Source of the DNA: a bacterium
Lineage (GTDB): Bacteria; Zhuqueibacterota; Zhuqueibacteria; Oleimicrobiales; Geothermoviventaceae
Direction of reading: 5' to 3'
Assembly (NCBI GenBank): GCA_028275345.1
Contig: JAPWUV010000004.1
Location: 237,712-301,711 of the forward strand
Length of the DNA stretch: 64,000 nucleotides
The position numbers and the translations under genes are program-made. The stretch's first letter is position 1. Each line of letters begins with the position of its first letter. Shown in pieces: positions 18,710-29,000 of the stretch. The notes under the pieces are model-generated. The model was not told where the DNA came from, searched no databases, and saw nothing but the letters and a program-made list of their open reading frames with translations.

Positions 18710-18885
18710 CGTGATCCTCCTCCCCAGGCGGAGAGCTCACGGGCTGAGGCTTTGTCACGCAGAAGGGTCGGAGAATCGGAAGGTAGGACCAAGGACGAGG
18801 GGAGGTGATGGGCCAAGCCATCTGAGGAGGGGGGAAGAATTGTGCGTGACCGAGGAGGTTGAGCGAAACAAGGGAGGTGAAGGAG

Positions 18886-21840
18886 ATGCGCCTTTCAAGG
18901 ATCGTCTGGGCGGTGTTGTTCAGCCTGCTGGCCTTTACTTGGGCGGCGGAGGCGCAGGTGCTGGCCGATTTCGAGAGCGGCCTGAACGGCTTCTACGACA
19001 ATGGCTGGGGCACAGGCTTCGCCTCCGTCTCTCGGGTGGCGGATCCCAGCGGGCTGTCGGCTGGGGTCATGGCCCTGGCGTTCGACGGAAGTCGGGGCTC
19101 CAAAGGCGACGTGGAGGTGGACAACGTCGACGCGAGTGGCGCACAAATGGTGACCTTCTTCGTCTACCTGCCGGCGGACATTCCGGACTCGATCCAGTTC
19201 AAGTTGTTTGCGCAGGACAACAAGAACTGGGCGTGGACGGAGGTGAGCTGGTTCGCCTATCAGATCCCGAAAGGGGTGTGGTATCCGCTGGACTACGACA
19301 TGGAGGCGATGCGGGTCAATCCGGCGATCAACTTTGACCACAAGGCCAATAAGCTGGGCCGGCTGGGGATGGAGATCAACCGCTTCTACGAGCATGACGC
19401 GGATGCCAACTGGTCCGGCATCATCTACGTGGACAACGTGAGCTTGCTGGGGGCGGAGCCGAAGGTGATCGGCAGCTTCGAGACGGGGACCGACGGTTTC
19501 TACGACAACCGCTGGGGCTCGGGTTTCACCAGCGTGGACCGGGCCGCGGATCCTACCGGCCTTTCGGCAGGGGTTCTGGCGGTGACCTTCAGCGGCGCAG
19601 CGGGCGACAAAGGGGACTTCGAGGTGGACAACGTGGACGCCTCGGAGTACCAGGTGGTGACCTTCTTCGTCTACCTGCCGGCGGACATTCCGGACTCGAT
19701 CCAGTTCAAGTTGTTTGCGCAGGACAACAAGAACTGGGCGTGGACGGAGGTGAGCTGGTTCGCCTATCAGATCCCGAAAGGGGTGTGGTATCCGCTGGAC
19801 TACGACATGGAGGCGATGCGGGTCAATCCGGCGATCAACTTTGACCACAAGGCCAACAAGCTGGGCCGGCTGGGGATGGAGATCAACCGCTTCTACGAGC
19901 ATGACGCGGACGCCAACTGGACCGGGACCATCTACATCGACAATGTCTCGCTTCTGAGCTCCCGAAAGGGTGCGCGCTGGGTTGCGGCCAATTTCGAAAA
20001 GCAAAGCGGTGGGACGCAGGGCTTCTCGAACACGGGCTGGGGTCCCGCTCTGGTCAACATGGGCTGGGCTGCGGATCCCACGGGCAGGAGCAAGGGCGTC
20101 ATGAGCACCAGCTGGGATTTCAGCAAGGGCTCCAAGGGCGCCTTCTCGAACAGCAACGTGAACATCTTTTCGCAGCAGGCTGGCACGTACGCCACCAAGA
20201 TCACCATTGACGTGTACATCCCGGAGGGCATGCCGGCGGGCGCCCAGGTCTCCATCTTCGCCCAGGATCACCAGTCTTGGACCTGGACCGAGGACAAGTA
20301 CTACATCACCGACTCGACCCTCACCCCTGGGCACTGGCACACCATGACCTACGATGTCGAGGCGCACGTGAAGGCTGGCGAGGTGAATCCGCAGGTCACC
20401 CTGACCGTGGGATGCCAGATCTACTACTCGGCGGTGCCCAACTGGCAGGGAGAGGTGCTCTGGGATAACTTCACGCTGTGGGGCATTCCAGAGCCCGTTG
20501 GCACCTTAGCTTCTCCTCCCGTCCAGGTGGTAGTCGACACCATCGGAGGGGTGGTGAGGCCGTACCAGGTGGCCACGATCCGCTGGGTGGACAACACCAT
20601 CGGGACGGAGACCTACAACGTGTACATGAGCCATTCTCCGATCACGGATCTCAGCGCACCCGGCGTTGTGCGCATCGCGGACAAGATCCCGCACGGGACG
20701 GAGGTGTGGCGGCATCGGCCGTGGAGCCGAAAGCCCGAGATGCAGACCTTCTACTACGCCGTGACCGCCGTGGGTACGGACGGGACGGAGACCGGCATCA
20801 CGGATCAAAACGTGGTTGGCCCGGTCACGTTGATGACAAGCCCCACGGCGAAGGCGGTGTACGTCCCCAACTTCCGGGATGTGTTCGTGTTGGACGGGCT
20901 GGACAACGAATTCGAACCCTACAAGCAATATGTGATCACCCCGGAATCAGCTGGGGATGACCAGGGACCGAGCTGGACTCCGGAGTCCACCGACATGAAT
21001 TTCCGCGCCGTATTCGTGGTGGACGACAACTACCTCTACATCTCGGCCGACGTGACGGACGATGATCTCCGGCGCGAGGCTGGGCAGGCGTGGGAAGGCG
21101 ACGCCCTCGAGTTCTACCTCGGCTTCTATGACGCGCGCTTGGTGAGGGCCTACCACGGTTATCGGTCCGTCGGCGCAGCGGGCACGGGCGACTGGCGCAT
21201 CGGCTTCACCGCTTGGGGCACGGTCCAGGTCAATGGCACCACGGAGACGACGATCCCCGGCGTGGAAAGCACCGTGTACGAGAAGTTCACGGGTGATGGG
21301 TACATCATTGAGGCGCGGATCGCCCTGGATTCGCTGGCCGGCTACGAGGGACGGCTCCAGGTGGTCGATGGCGCCATGATCCCGCTGCGGATCGATGGCA
21401 CGGACATGGATCCCTCCTTCGGCGACACCGAGCGCACGCTGATCGTGCAATTCGGTGGCTCGGGCGGCAATGTGGAGGACTGGCTGCGTCCCGGCGGCTG
21501 GGGCTTCCTCGAGGTGTACAGCCCGACCGGTGTGGCGGATGCCGCGCCCGCCTCGGCCCCGAAGGAGTTCCGGCTCCACGCCAATTATCCGAACCCGTTC
21601 AATCCGTCCACCACGCTGCGCTACGATGTGCCGAGCAAGGCCAAGGTCACCATTCAGGTGTTCGACCTTGCCGGCAGACTGGTGAAGACGCTGGTGGATG
21701 AGGAGAAGTCGGCCGGCTCCTACCAGATCAGCTGGGATGGTAAGGACGAGCTCGGACGCGCGGTCGCGAGCGGCGTCTACTTCGCCCGGATGAAGGCCGC
21801 CGGCTACCTGCACACCACAAAGATGATCCTGGTGAAGTGA
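18886..21840 (+). CDS. Secreted triple CBM-like protein with CBM9-like domain and sorting tail
   Basis: 984-residue exported protein with no catalytic domain recognised. After a signal peptide (VLFSLLAFTWAAEAQ) come three tandem jelly-roll CBM-like modules of about 165-190 residues (about 25-190, 195-360, 368-540), each with an 'F/GFYDNGWG' start and a '(D/E)NVSLL'-type end, resembling CBM11-type folds. Next come a fibronectin-III-like domain (about 550-655), a CBM9/DOMON-like domain (about 665-880) and a C-terminal sorting domain beginning HANYPNPFNPSTTLRYD. Modules 1 and 2 share almost identical DNA. Start ATG 18886 is behind GGGAGGTGAAGGAG. First gene of the TonB-receptor cluster, so plausibly a surface glycan-binding protein substituting for SusD/SusE-type components. 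The ligand is unknown. Confidence 0.85.
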   Translation: MRLSRIVWAVLFSLLAFTWAAEAQVLADFESGLNGFYDNGWGTGFASVSRVADPSGLSAGVMALAFDGSRGSKGDVEVDNVDASGAQMVTFFVYLPADIPDSIQFKLFAQDNKNWAWTEVSWFAYQIPKGVWYPLDYDMEAMRVNPAINFDHKANKLGRLGMEINRFYEHDADANWSGIIYVDNVSLLGAEPKVIGSFETGTDGFYDNRWGSGFTSVDRAADPTGLSAGVLAVTFSGAAGDKGDFEVDNVDASEYQVVTFFVYLPADIPDSIQFKLFAQDNKNWAWTEVSWFAYQIPKGVWYPLDYDMEAMRVNPAINFDHKANKLGRLGMEINRFYEHDADANWTGTIYIDNVSLLSSRKGARWVAANFEKQSGGTQGFSNTGWGPALVNMGWAADPTGRSKGVMSTSWDFSKGSKGAFSNSNVNIFSQQAGTYATKITIDVYIPEGMPAGAQVSIFAQDHQSWTWTEDKYYITDSTLTPGHWHTMTYDVEAHVKAGEVNPQVTLTVGCQIYYSAVPNWQGEVLWDNFTLWGIPEPVGTLASPPVQVVVDTIGGVVRPYQVATIRWVDNTIGTETYNVYMSHSPITDLSAPGVVRIADKIPHGTEVWRHRPWSRKPEMQTFYYAVTAVGTDGTETGITDQNVVGPVTLMTSPTAKAVYVPNFRDVFVLDGLDNEFEPYKQYVITPESAGDDQGPSWTPESTDMNFRAVFVVDDNYLYISADVTDDDLRREAGQAWEGDALEFYLGFYDARLVRAYHGYRSVGAAGTGDWRIGFTAWGTVQVNGTTETTIPGVESTVYEKFTGDGYIIEARIALDSLAGYEGRLQVVDGAMIPLRIDGTDMDPSFGDTERTLIVQFGGSGGNVEDWLRPGGWGFLEVYSPTGVADAAPASAPKEFRLHANYPNPFNPSTTLRYDVPSKAKVTIQVFDLAGRLVKTLVDEEKSAGSYQISWDGKDELGRAVASGVYFARMKAAGYLHTTKMILVK
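19148..19413 (+). repeat. Intragenic direct repeat, copy 1
   Basis: A 266-bp segment of CBM-like module 1 that recurs 507 bp (169 codons) downstream with two substitutions by my reading (AAT/AAC and GAT/GAC, both silent). Flanking module sequence is clearly more diverged. Confidence 0.93.
19655..19920 (+). repeat. Intragenic direct repeat, copy 2
   Basis: Second copy of the 19148-19413 segment, within CBM-like module 2. Near-identity confined to the module core points to recent duplication or gene conversion. Confidence 0.93.
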
Positions 21841-21847
21841 GGCTTTC

Positions 21848-21877
21848 GGGCGCGGTGGGGTGAAGCCCGCCGCGCCC
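21848..21877 (+). other. Strong GC hairpin between the CBM-protein and TonB-receptor genes
   Basis: Arms GGGCGCGGTGGG and CCCGCCGCGCCC (12 bp, one G-U wobble) with a six-base loop, starting 7 bp after the stop codon. There is no T-tract, so it is not a classical intrinsic terminator. It could protect the upstream mRNA or attenuate read-through, raising CBM-protein levels relative to the receptor. Confidence 0.6.
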
Positions 21878-22020
21878 GCTAAACCCCGGGGGATGGCCCG
21901 GAGGAGACCGTTCAGGAAGGTGGGGCCGAATGCGCGGGGAGGGGTAGGCGCATCCCGGGGTGGTAGGAGCTGTCTTCGGACGAAGGGGAAAGTGGAACAA
22001 GGCTGGCGCGTGGAGGGGCC

Positions 22021-24972
22021 ATGCGTGGTCTTCGGAAGCTTTGGGTGGTCGGCCTCGTTTTGCTCGGACACGGACCGGCCATTGCCGGAACGACGGGCAA
22101 GATCGCGGGACGCGTGACCGATAGCCGGACGGGAGAGCCGCTCCCCGGCGTCAACGTCATCATCGAGAATACCATGATGGGAGCGGCCACCGACGAAAAC
22201 GGGGAGTACTTCATCATCAACGTCCCCCCAGGGACGTACTCGGTGATCGCGAGGATGATCGGGTACGTCCCCAAGCGGTACGAACGCGTGCAGGTATCGG
22301 TGGATCTCACCACTCTACTGGACTTCCAGCTCGAGCCCACCGTCCTTGAGGTGGAGAAACCCGTAGTGGTCGTCGCGCAGCGAGTGATCCAGAAGGATCT
22401 TACCTCCTCCGAGGTGTCGATCCACAGCCAGAGGATTGAGGAGCTGCCCGTGCGCAGTGTCACGGACCTGCTCGATCTCCAGGCGGGAGTGGTCCGCGAT
22501 GCGTCGGGGGAGCTTCACATCCGCGGCGGCCGGACGAACGAAATCGTCTACCTCGTGGATGGGGTGCAGGTGATCAATCCCCTGGACCGGCGCTCCGGAA
22601 TCTCCATCGATGACCAAGCCATTGAGGAGCTGAAGGTCATCACTGGAACATTCAACGCCGAGTATGGACAAGCCCTCTCGGGGGTGGTGAACATCGTGAC
22701 GAAGAAGGGGGCCGATCGCTTCAGCGTGAACGGCCGTGCCTATTTCGGCGACTATCTCAGCTTCGACGACAACCTGTATTACGTGATGGACAATGCGGAA
22801 TGGGCGCAAGCCGCAGCGCGCTCGCTCAACACGAAAAGCCGCTACTTACGTTACGATCTGAGACCCTTCCTGCGGGATGCCGGGGGCGACTTCCAGACCA
22901 TGCTCCAGAAAAAGCCGTGGCTACGGAAGAAGCCGTATTTGAACAGCTACAATCCGCTGGAGAGCCGGGACCTCCAGGTGAACCTCTCGGGTCCCGTGCC
23001 GGGCACAAAGGGGAGGCTTTCGTACTTCCTTTCAGGGCGATACCAATACAGCCCGGGTTACGCGTACGGGAAGCGGTACTTCATGCCCTGGGGCTTCCAG
23101 GCTCCTGTGTCGGATACCGTGCACACCTTCCGGACGGCCGACAATGCGTTGGTCCCGTTGAACTGGTACGAAGGGATTTCCACCCAGTCCAAGCTCTCCT
23201 TCCGCATCACCAAGAATCTGGATCTGGCCTACGGGATCTACTACAATCACGACTACAGCTACGGATGCGACTATCGATTCAAGTACGTCCCGGATGCGGG
23301 GCGGTACTATTTCACCGACCGTTCTCTGCACATCCTGAGCGGGACGTACGTGTTCTCCCCCCGGGTTTTCATGGACTTCAAACTGAACTACTACGTCAAC
23401 CATCACAAGAACTACCTCTACGAGGATCCCTACGACTACCGGTACATGCCCACGAACTCCGGCGATTTTGAGCAGTACGTTTTTCGACCCAGTCGGGAGC
23501 AGGATGTGGCGGTTTCGAGCCAGGCTAATGATTTCGCCTACTGGGGCAACGATGTCGGCCGGAGCAAGACGGAGACGAGCTACAAGTCCTTCCGCCTGGA
23601 TTTCACCGCGCAGGCCACTAAGAGGCATTTGGTGAAGACGGGCGTTTCCGGCACATTGCACGACTTGACAAACGATTACTACACGCTGCAATTCTCCCAG
23701 GCCACGTACCGGCCCGTGGTGCCGGATACCATTTCGCCCTTCCGTACCCACTATCGGGCGCGACCCAAGGAGTTCGCCGCATACATCCAGGACAAGATCG
23801 AGTTCCGAGAGTTGATCATCAACGTGGGGGTCCGGTACGACTACTTCGAGTCCGACGGGCGTCTCCTGGCCGATCCGATGGATCCGCAAGTCTATTCCCC
23901 CTTCAGGATGGATCACATCTACAAGAACTATTCGCCCACCACCCCGGATAGCGAGCTAGTGCCGTACAGCGTAGAGGAGCGGCTCAAATTCTGGTACAAG
24001 AAGCCGGGCCCCAAATGGCAGGTGAGCCCACGGGTCGGTCTTTCCTTCCCGATCACGGCCAGCGGTGTGATCCACTTTTCCTACGGGCACTTCTTCCAGA
24101 ACCCGGAATTCCGCTACCTGTTCGAGAATCCTCACTTCTGGATCACCGGGGCGGGGGCTCAGAATCTGGTGGGCAACGCCGACCTGAAGCCGGAACGGAC
24201 CGTGATGTACGAGATCGGGCTCCAGCAGCAACTCACCGAGGGCCTGTACCTGCATCTCACCGGCTTCTACCGCGATATCCGCGATTGGGTTGGGACAGGA
24301 TTCCCGACTGACACCTATCGCGGGATCACTTACTACCGCTTCGTCAACCGGGACCACGCTCGAGCCAAGGGGATCACCCTATCTACGGCTTACAATCGCA
24401 GGGCCCTTTCGGTGACCCTGGACTACAGCTACATGATCGCCAAGGGGACCTCCTCCGATCCGCGGGATGCCTACAACGATCTCCAGAGCAACCGGGCCCC
24501 TCGGGTCCAGCTGGTCGACCTGGACTGGGACCGCAGACACTCGCTCGACCTGGTGGCCACCTATCGGACGGGCGCCTGGACATTTACGCTCCTGGGCACG
24601 GTGAACTCGGGTCTGCCGTACACGCCGGAATTCGTCCGGGGTGAGGCCGCGGGCGGAAGCGCCTACGTCGGTTTGCGGGAGAACAGCGAGCGCATCCCCA
24701 CTGCCTACAATGTGGACCTGCGGATCGCCCGAGGCTTCCGTACGGGTCCGGTGAGGTGGCTGGCCTTCGTCAACTTCCGGAACCTATTCGACATCCGGAA
24801 TGCCAATAGCGTCTACGCGGATACGGGGCGTCCCGATTTCACCCTGCAGAGCTACATGCATCGCAATCGTCTCCTGGAGATTGCCAGCATCGACGAATAC
24901 TACGCGCGGCCGGGCATGTATTCGCCGCCGCGCTTCATTCAGATCGGCTTGGAAATCAACTACGGGGAATGA
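22021..24972 (+). CDS. SusC-like TonB-dependent receptor
   Basis: 983-residue outer-membrane receptor for energy-dependent uptake, here probably of oligosaccharides. Order: signal peptide (about 1-23), CarboxypepD_reg-like domain (about 26-110; GRVTDSRTGEPLPGVNVII), plug domain (about 125-235; ELHIRGGRTNEIVYLVDG and GQALSGVVNIVTKKG), then a 22-strand-type barrel rich in aromatic and alternating residues to the C-terminus. The start has GGAGGGG upstream. It lies 180 bp after the CBM protein and 3 bp before the PorV/PorQ gene. No SusD-like gene follows, which is unusual for a SusC-type architecture. Some FCB lineages outside Bacteroidetes use SusD-less receptors of this form. Confidence 0.92.
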   Translation: MRGLRKLWVVGLVLLGHGPAIAGTTGKIAGRVTDSRTGEPLPGVNVIIENTMMGAATDENGEYFIINVPPGTYSVIARMIGYVPKRYERVQVSVDLTTLLDFQLEPTVLEVEKPVVVVAQRVIQKDLTSSEVSIHSQRIEELPVRSVTDLLDLQAGVVRDASGELHIRGGRTNEIVYLVDGVQVINPLDRRSGISIDDQAIEELKVITGTFNAEYGQALSGVVNIVTKKGADRFSVNGRAYFGDYLSFDDNLYYVMDNAEWAQAAARSLNTKSRYLRYDLRPFLRDAGGDFQTMLQKKPWLRKKPYLNSYNPLESRDLQVNLSGPVPGTKGRLSYFLSGRYQYSPGYAYGKRYFMPWGFQAPVSDTVHTFRTADNALVPLNWYEGISTQSKLSFRITKNLDLAYGIYYNHDYSYGCDYRFKYVPDAGRYYFTDRSLHILSGTYVFSPRVFMDFKLNYYVNHHKNYLYEDPYDYRYMPTNSGDFEQYVFRPSREQDVAVSSQANDFAYWGNDVGRSKTETSYKSFRLDFTAQATKRHLVKTGVSGTLHDLTNDYYTLQFSQATYRPVVPDTISPFRTHYRARPKEFAAYIQDKIEFRELIINVGVRYDYFESDGRLLADPMDPQVYSPFRMDHIYKNYSPTTPDSELVPYSVEERLKFWYKKPGPKWQVSPRVGLSFPITASGVIHFSYGHFFQNPEFRYLFENPHFWITGAGAQNLVGNADLKPERTVMYEIGLQQQLTEGLYLHLTGFYRDIRDWVGTGFPTDTYRGITYYRFVNRDHARAKGITLSTAYNRRALSVTLDYSYMIAKGTSSDPRDAYNDLQSNRAPRVQLVDLDWDRRHSLDLVATYRTGAWTFTLLGTVNSGLPYTPEFVRGEAAGGSAYVGLRENSERIPTAYNVDLRIARGFRTGPVRWLAFVNFRNLFDIRNANSVYADTGRPDFTLQSYMHRNRLLEIASIDEYYARPGMYSPPRFIQIGLEINYGE

Positions 24973-24975
24973 GGG

Positions 24976-26058
24976 ATGAGGCTCGCGGCGAAAGCATGGG
25001 CGAAGGGGGCGTGCCGACGGAGCACGGCGGTGCTCTTCCCCCTATTGGGGATCCTCGGCTGGATTCTGGCCGAGCCTCAGGTGGGTCTCGGGCAGACGAT
25101 CAGCGGCGCCGGCACCACGGCAGCGCCTTTCCTGAAGATCGGTATCGGCGGGCGGGCTGTGGGCATGGGGGAAGCCTACGTCACGCAGGCGGAAGACGTG
25201 ACCGGCCTGTACTGGAATCCGGCCGGCACCGCCAATATTCCCAGCCTGCAGATCCTGCTAAACCATTTCGACTACATCGCCGACCTGCATTACGAGTATG
25301 CGGGCCTGGCGATGCCTTTCCGTAACGTGGGCACATTCGGGGCATTTTTCTCCTACCTCGGCATGCCCGATATCGAGCGGACCACCGTCACCTTCCCCGA
25401 AGGAAATGGGGAGCAGGTTTCGGCTTATTCCTTCGCGGTGGGGCTGACGTATGCTCGGGCGCTCACCGACCGCTTCTCCATCGGGGGCAGCGCCAAGCTG
25501 GTCAAAGAGACCATCTGGCATTCCACTGCCACGGGCCTGGCCTTCGATGTCGGGCTGCTGTACCGGGCTTTCTTCCGGAATGTCCGGATCGGGATGTGTA
25601 TCGCCAACTTCGGGGCGGACATGCAGATGTCCGGGCGAGATATGTTGGTGCAGCACGACATTGCGGACAACATTGCCGGCAACAACCGCAACATCAACGC
25701 GCACCTGGACACGGATGCCTTTCCGCTGCCCATCCTGTTCCGGGTGGGCATCTCGGCTGATCTCGCCCGCGACTTCCTCGGGATGGAGAATTACGACTGG
25801 ATCGTGGCGGCAGACGCCGTCCATCCGAGCGACAACCGCGAGTTTGTCAACCTGGGCACGGAGCTTCGCCTTCGGAACCTGGTCGCCCTGCGCTGCGGAT
25901 ACCGCCAGCTTTTCCTGGAGGATCGCGAGGGGGGTCTGAGCTTCGGGGCAGGGCTTTGCCTCCGTCTGCCGCGCGGCACCCTGTGGCTCGACTATGCCAC
26001 AGCGGACTATGGCCGCCTCGATCGTCAGAACAAGTTCTCCTTGATCTTCCAATTCTGA
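24976..26058 (+). CDS. PorV/PorQ-family outer-membrane beta-barrel protein
   Basis: 360-residue FadL-like outer-membrane protein of the PorV/PorQ family. Family signs: signal/membrane segment near residues 15-38, then FLKIGIGGRAVGMGEAYVT and VTGLYWNPAGTANI, typical N-plug motifs, and a terminal aromatic residue (FSLIFQF) as in outer-membrane barrels. In Bacteroidetes PorV/PorQ act in the type IX secretion and surface-attachment pathway. The ATG is 3 bp after the receptor stop, so translation is probably coupled. Its place inside a receptor operon suggests a dedicated role in assembling or anchoring the surface proteins encoded here, but this is inference. Confidence 0.88.
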   Translation: MRLAAKAWAKGACRRSTAVLFPLLGILGWILAEPQVGLGQTISGAGTTAAPFLKIGIGGRAVGMGEAYVTQAEDVTGLYWNPAGTANIPSLQILLNHFDYIADLHYEYAGLAMPFRNVGTFGAFFSYLGMPDIERTTVTFPEGNGEQVSAYSFAVGLTYARALTDRFSIGGSAKLVKETIWHSTATGLAFDVGLLYRAFFRNVRIGMCIANFGADMQMSGRDMLVQHDIADNIAGNNRNINAHLDTDAFPLPILFRVGISADLARDFLGMENYDWIVAADAVHPSDNREFVNLGTELRLRNLVALRCGYRQLFLEDREGGLSFGAGLCLRLPRGTLWLDYATADYGRLDRQNKFSLIFQF

Positions 26059-26098
26059 GATCCCCGCAGATTGAAGGGCCAAATTTGGGGAAGCCACG

Positions 26099-29000
26099 AT
26101 GGAAAGGAATCAACAGATCCGCATCGCGAAGCTCAGGCTGCTGAAAACCTGGGCCTTGTTATGCCTCATCAGCGTCTTGAGCGCCGCGGGGCTCCGAGCT
26201 AAGGACATTGGCCACGGGAGCTCGCTCAATCGCGCCCGCAACATCCACGATGGGAATCTGATCCGGGTCACGTTCCACAACTTTGGGATGATGGGCGGGC
26301 AGAAGGGCGACCAAAGTCAAATTTATGCCGGGGAATGGCCCATTGGGAGCGGGCTGGCGCAAATGGGAAACGCCTCCGCCTATGCCATGGCTCGACTGCG
26401 CATCGTTGCCGGTGTAGATGAAACGACAGGGGACACGCTCTACGATTACGTCACTCCGGCGATCTTTTGTGAAGGCTGGGACCCCAACCTATTCTCCCAC
26501 GATTCGCTGGGCGTATTCCAGGGCTTTGAACCCCTGCCCGGCTTCCTGAACATCAGCCAGAAAGAGAAGGACCCCATGCACGCCGTGGCCATGAGTCACA
26601 TGGCCTACACCTGGCCCCCCTTCTGGCCGGATAAACTGGAGGATCCCTTTGATCCGGGCTGGAGCGGCCACTGGAATGGGTACTTCGGCAAAGACCAGAT
26701 GAACGCGGACCAAGAGAGCTACTTTGTCCTCGACGATTACCAGTACAAGAAGCGGGTGAGGGGAATCCGCCTTCCGCCTCCCATCCCGGAGGAGCCCGAC
26801 CGGGGAGGTTTGGGCTTGCGGATGTCGGTCCGCGGGCTCCAATGGTCCAACCCGGATGCGCAGGATTGCATCTTCTGGCTCTACGATATCCGCAACATCG
26901 GCCAGCTGTACCTTGACCAGACCCTGTTCGGGCTGAACGTGGGGGCCTCGAGCGGAGCGCTGGTGACGGACAACACGGACTGGGACGATGACGTCGCGCG
27001 CTACTACCGCGAGAAGGCCCTGGCCGTGAACTACGATTACGATAACATCGGCACGCGTGGCTACAGCCCAGTGCCCTGGGTGGGATTCGCCTTTCTGGAA
27101 AGCCCGGGAAATCCCTACGATGGGATCGATAACGACGGCGATGGTATCAACGGAGCCGGCAAGCTCATCACGACGGACGAATTCCTGAAGGTGTATGCCC
27201 CGGGCGACCCCATTGTCTTGATCAACTACTGGAGCGGGCGGTACGAGAGGACGGTGAGCCGGATGCCGGCCGAAGGCGTGCGCTTCCAGGTCAACGGGAT
27301 CACCTACATCAAGAAGCCGAACGCGCCGTTACAGGAGATTCCGCGGAACCTCATCGACGATAACCTCAACGGGCTCATTGACGAGAGCGATGGAGCCGTC
27401 ACGCAGGACTCCATCCCCTACTACCTCTACATCCGCGATCCCATCTACAACAATCGGGATTACCTTGCGAAGGACTATTTCACAGGAGCCGGTCTGGACA
27501 ACCCGCTCATCGATGAACGGCGAGACGACGGGATCGACAACGACGGCGACTGGAATCCGAGTTACGACGACGTGGGGATGGATGGCAAGCCGGGTACGGG
27601 CGACACCGGCGAGGGGGATGGCTTGCCGACTCCAGGCCGTGGGGATCTCCCCGGGGAGCCCAATGTCGATCTGGTGGATGTGGACGAATCCGATCAGATC
27701 GGGCTCACCAGCTTCAAGTTCTACGAGTACGGCGACGTGACCTACAGCAACGACGACCAGATGTGGGAAATCTCCCGACCAGGGTACTTCGACCTGGGGT
27801 CGCGGGAGCGAGCTGATTACGACTACGTCTTCGCTTCGGGCTACTTCCCGCTCATGCCGAATCAGAAAGAGTTCTTCTCCGTGGCCATGCTCTTCGGATG
27901 GGACGAGCGGGAAATGCTGTACAACAAGGAGATCGTCCAGAAGATCTACAACTCCAACTACAACTTCGCCGTGGCCCCTAAGAAGCCAGTGCTGCGGGCG
28001 GTGCCGGGCGACCGGAAGGTAACCCTGTACTGGGATTCCGAAGCGGAGTTCAGCTTCGATCGCTACCTGCACCAATACGACTTCGAGGGCTACAAGATCT
28101 ATCGGGCCACTGCCCCCACCTTCGAGGACGCCGGCTCGATCACCGACGGGTACGGCTATGACCGGTTCAAGGTGCCCATTGCGGTGTTCGACAAGATCGA
28201 TGGCATCTACGGGTTCTTCCCGCTCACGTTCGGGACGGGCGTCCAGTTCTACCTGGGGAGCGAGACCGGCCTCACCCATACCTTCGTGGACTCGCCGCTC
28301 GTGAACGGGATGACCTACTACTACGCCGTGACCGCGTACGATCGCGGCAGCCTGGAGAACAACATCGGGCCATCGGAAACGACCATTTTCATCAGTGTAG
28401 ACCAGGCGGGCAATGTCCGAGCCGGTGAAAACGTGGCCATCGTGACCCCGCGTCCACCCTCGCTCGGCTACGTTCCGCCCGGCTTCGATCTGGAGCCCCA
28501 GCCAGTCGGGCAGCTGGTGACCAATGGCAAAGTGGCCGTGAAGTTCCTCGAGCCCGAGCAGCTGGTGGACGGGGACGAGTACGAGATCCAGTTCCTGGAT
28601 CGATCGATGGATCGGCGCGACAACGACCTCGACGGCAAGATCGACGGCGAGGATCGGGATGAGTGGCTACCCAATGAGACTACGGGTTTCGTGCTCCGGA
28701 ATCTGACGCGCCAGACCGTCTTCGACACCGTGTGGTTCTACGAGTACCGGATGGAAGGCGGGAGCCGCGTGCTGATCCGCAATCTGTACGATGACCGAGA
28801 CGGCGATCCCCGAACCCTGCGCGCTGTGCTAGGCGGCCTGGAGATCTTCGCGTACAATCCGCCGGGCGGTGTGGTGCACGATCCCCAGCGCAACATCCGC
28901 AATGGGATCCGCTGGAGCCAGAACATCGACTACAGCACGGCGTATCACCTGCGCTTTGGGCTCTTTGACATGAAGGGCTTCAAGCCGGGCATCTTTTACC

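Noticed and set aside
18895-20367. 490-codon open frame on the - strand opposite the CBM repeats
   Set aside because: It mirrors the repeated modules on the sense strand; repeat structure is inherited from them.
27120-28660. Recurring GATNNCGACGGC-type blocks considered as a DNA repeat array
   Set aside because: They encode calcium-type DxDxDG loops at irregular intervals in one protein; not CRISPR or tandem DNA repeats.
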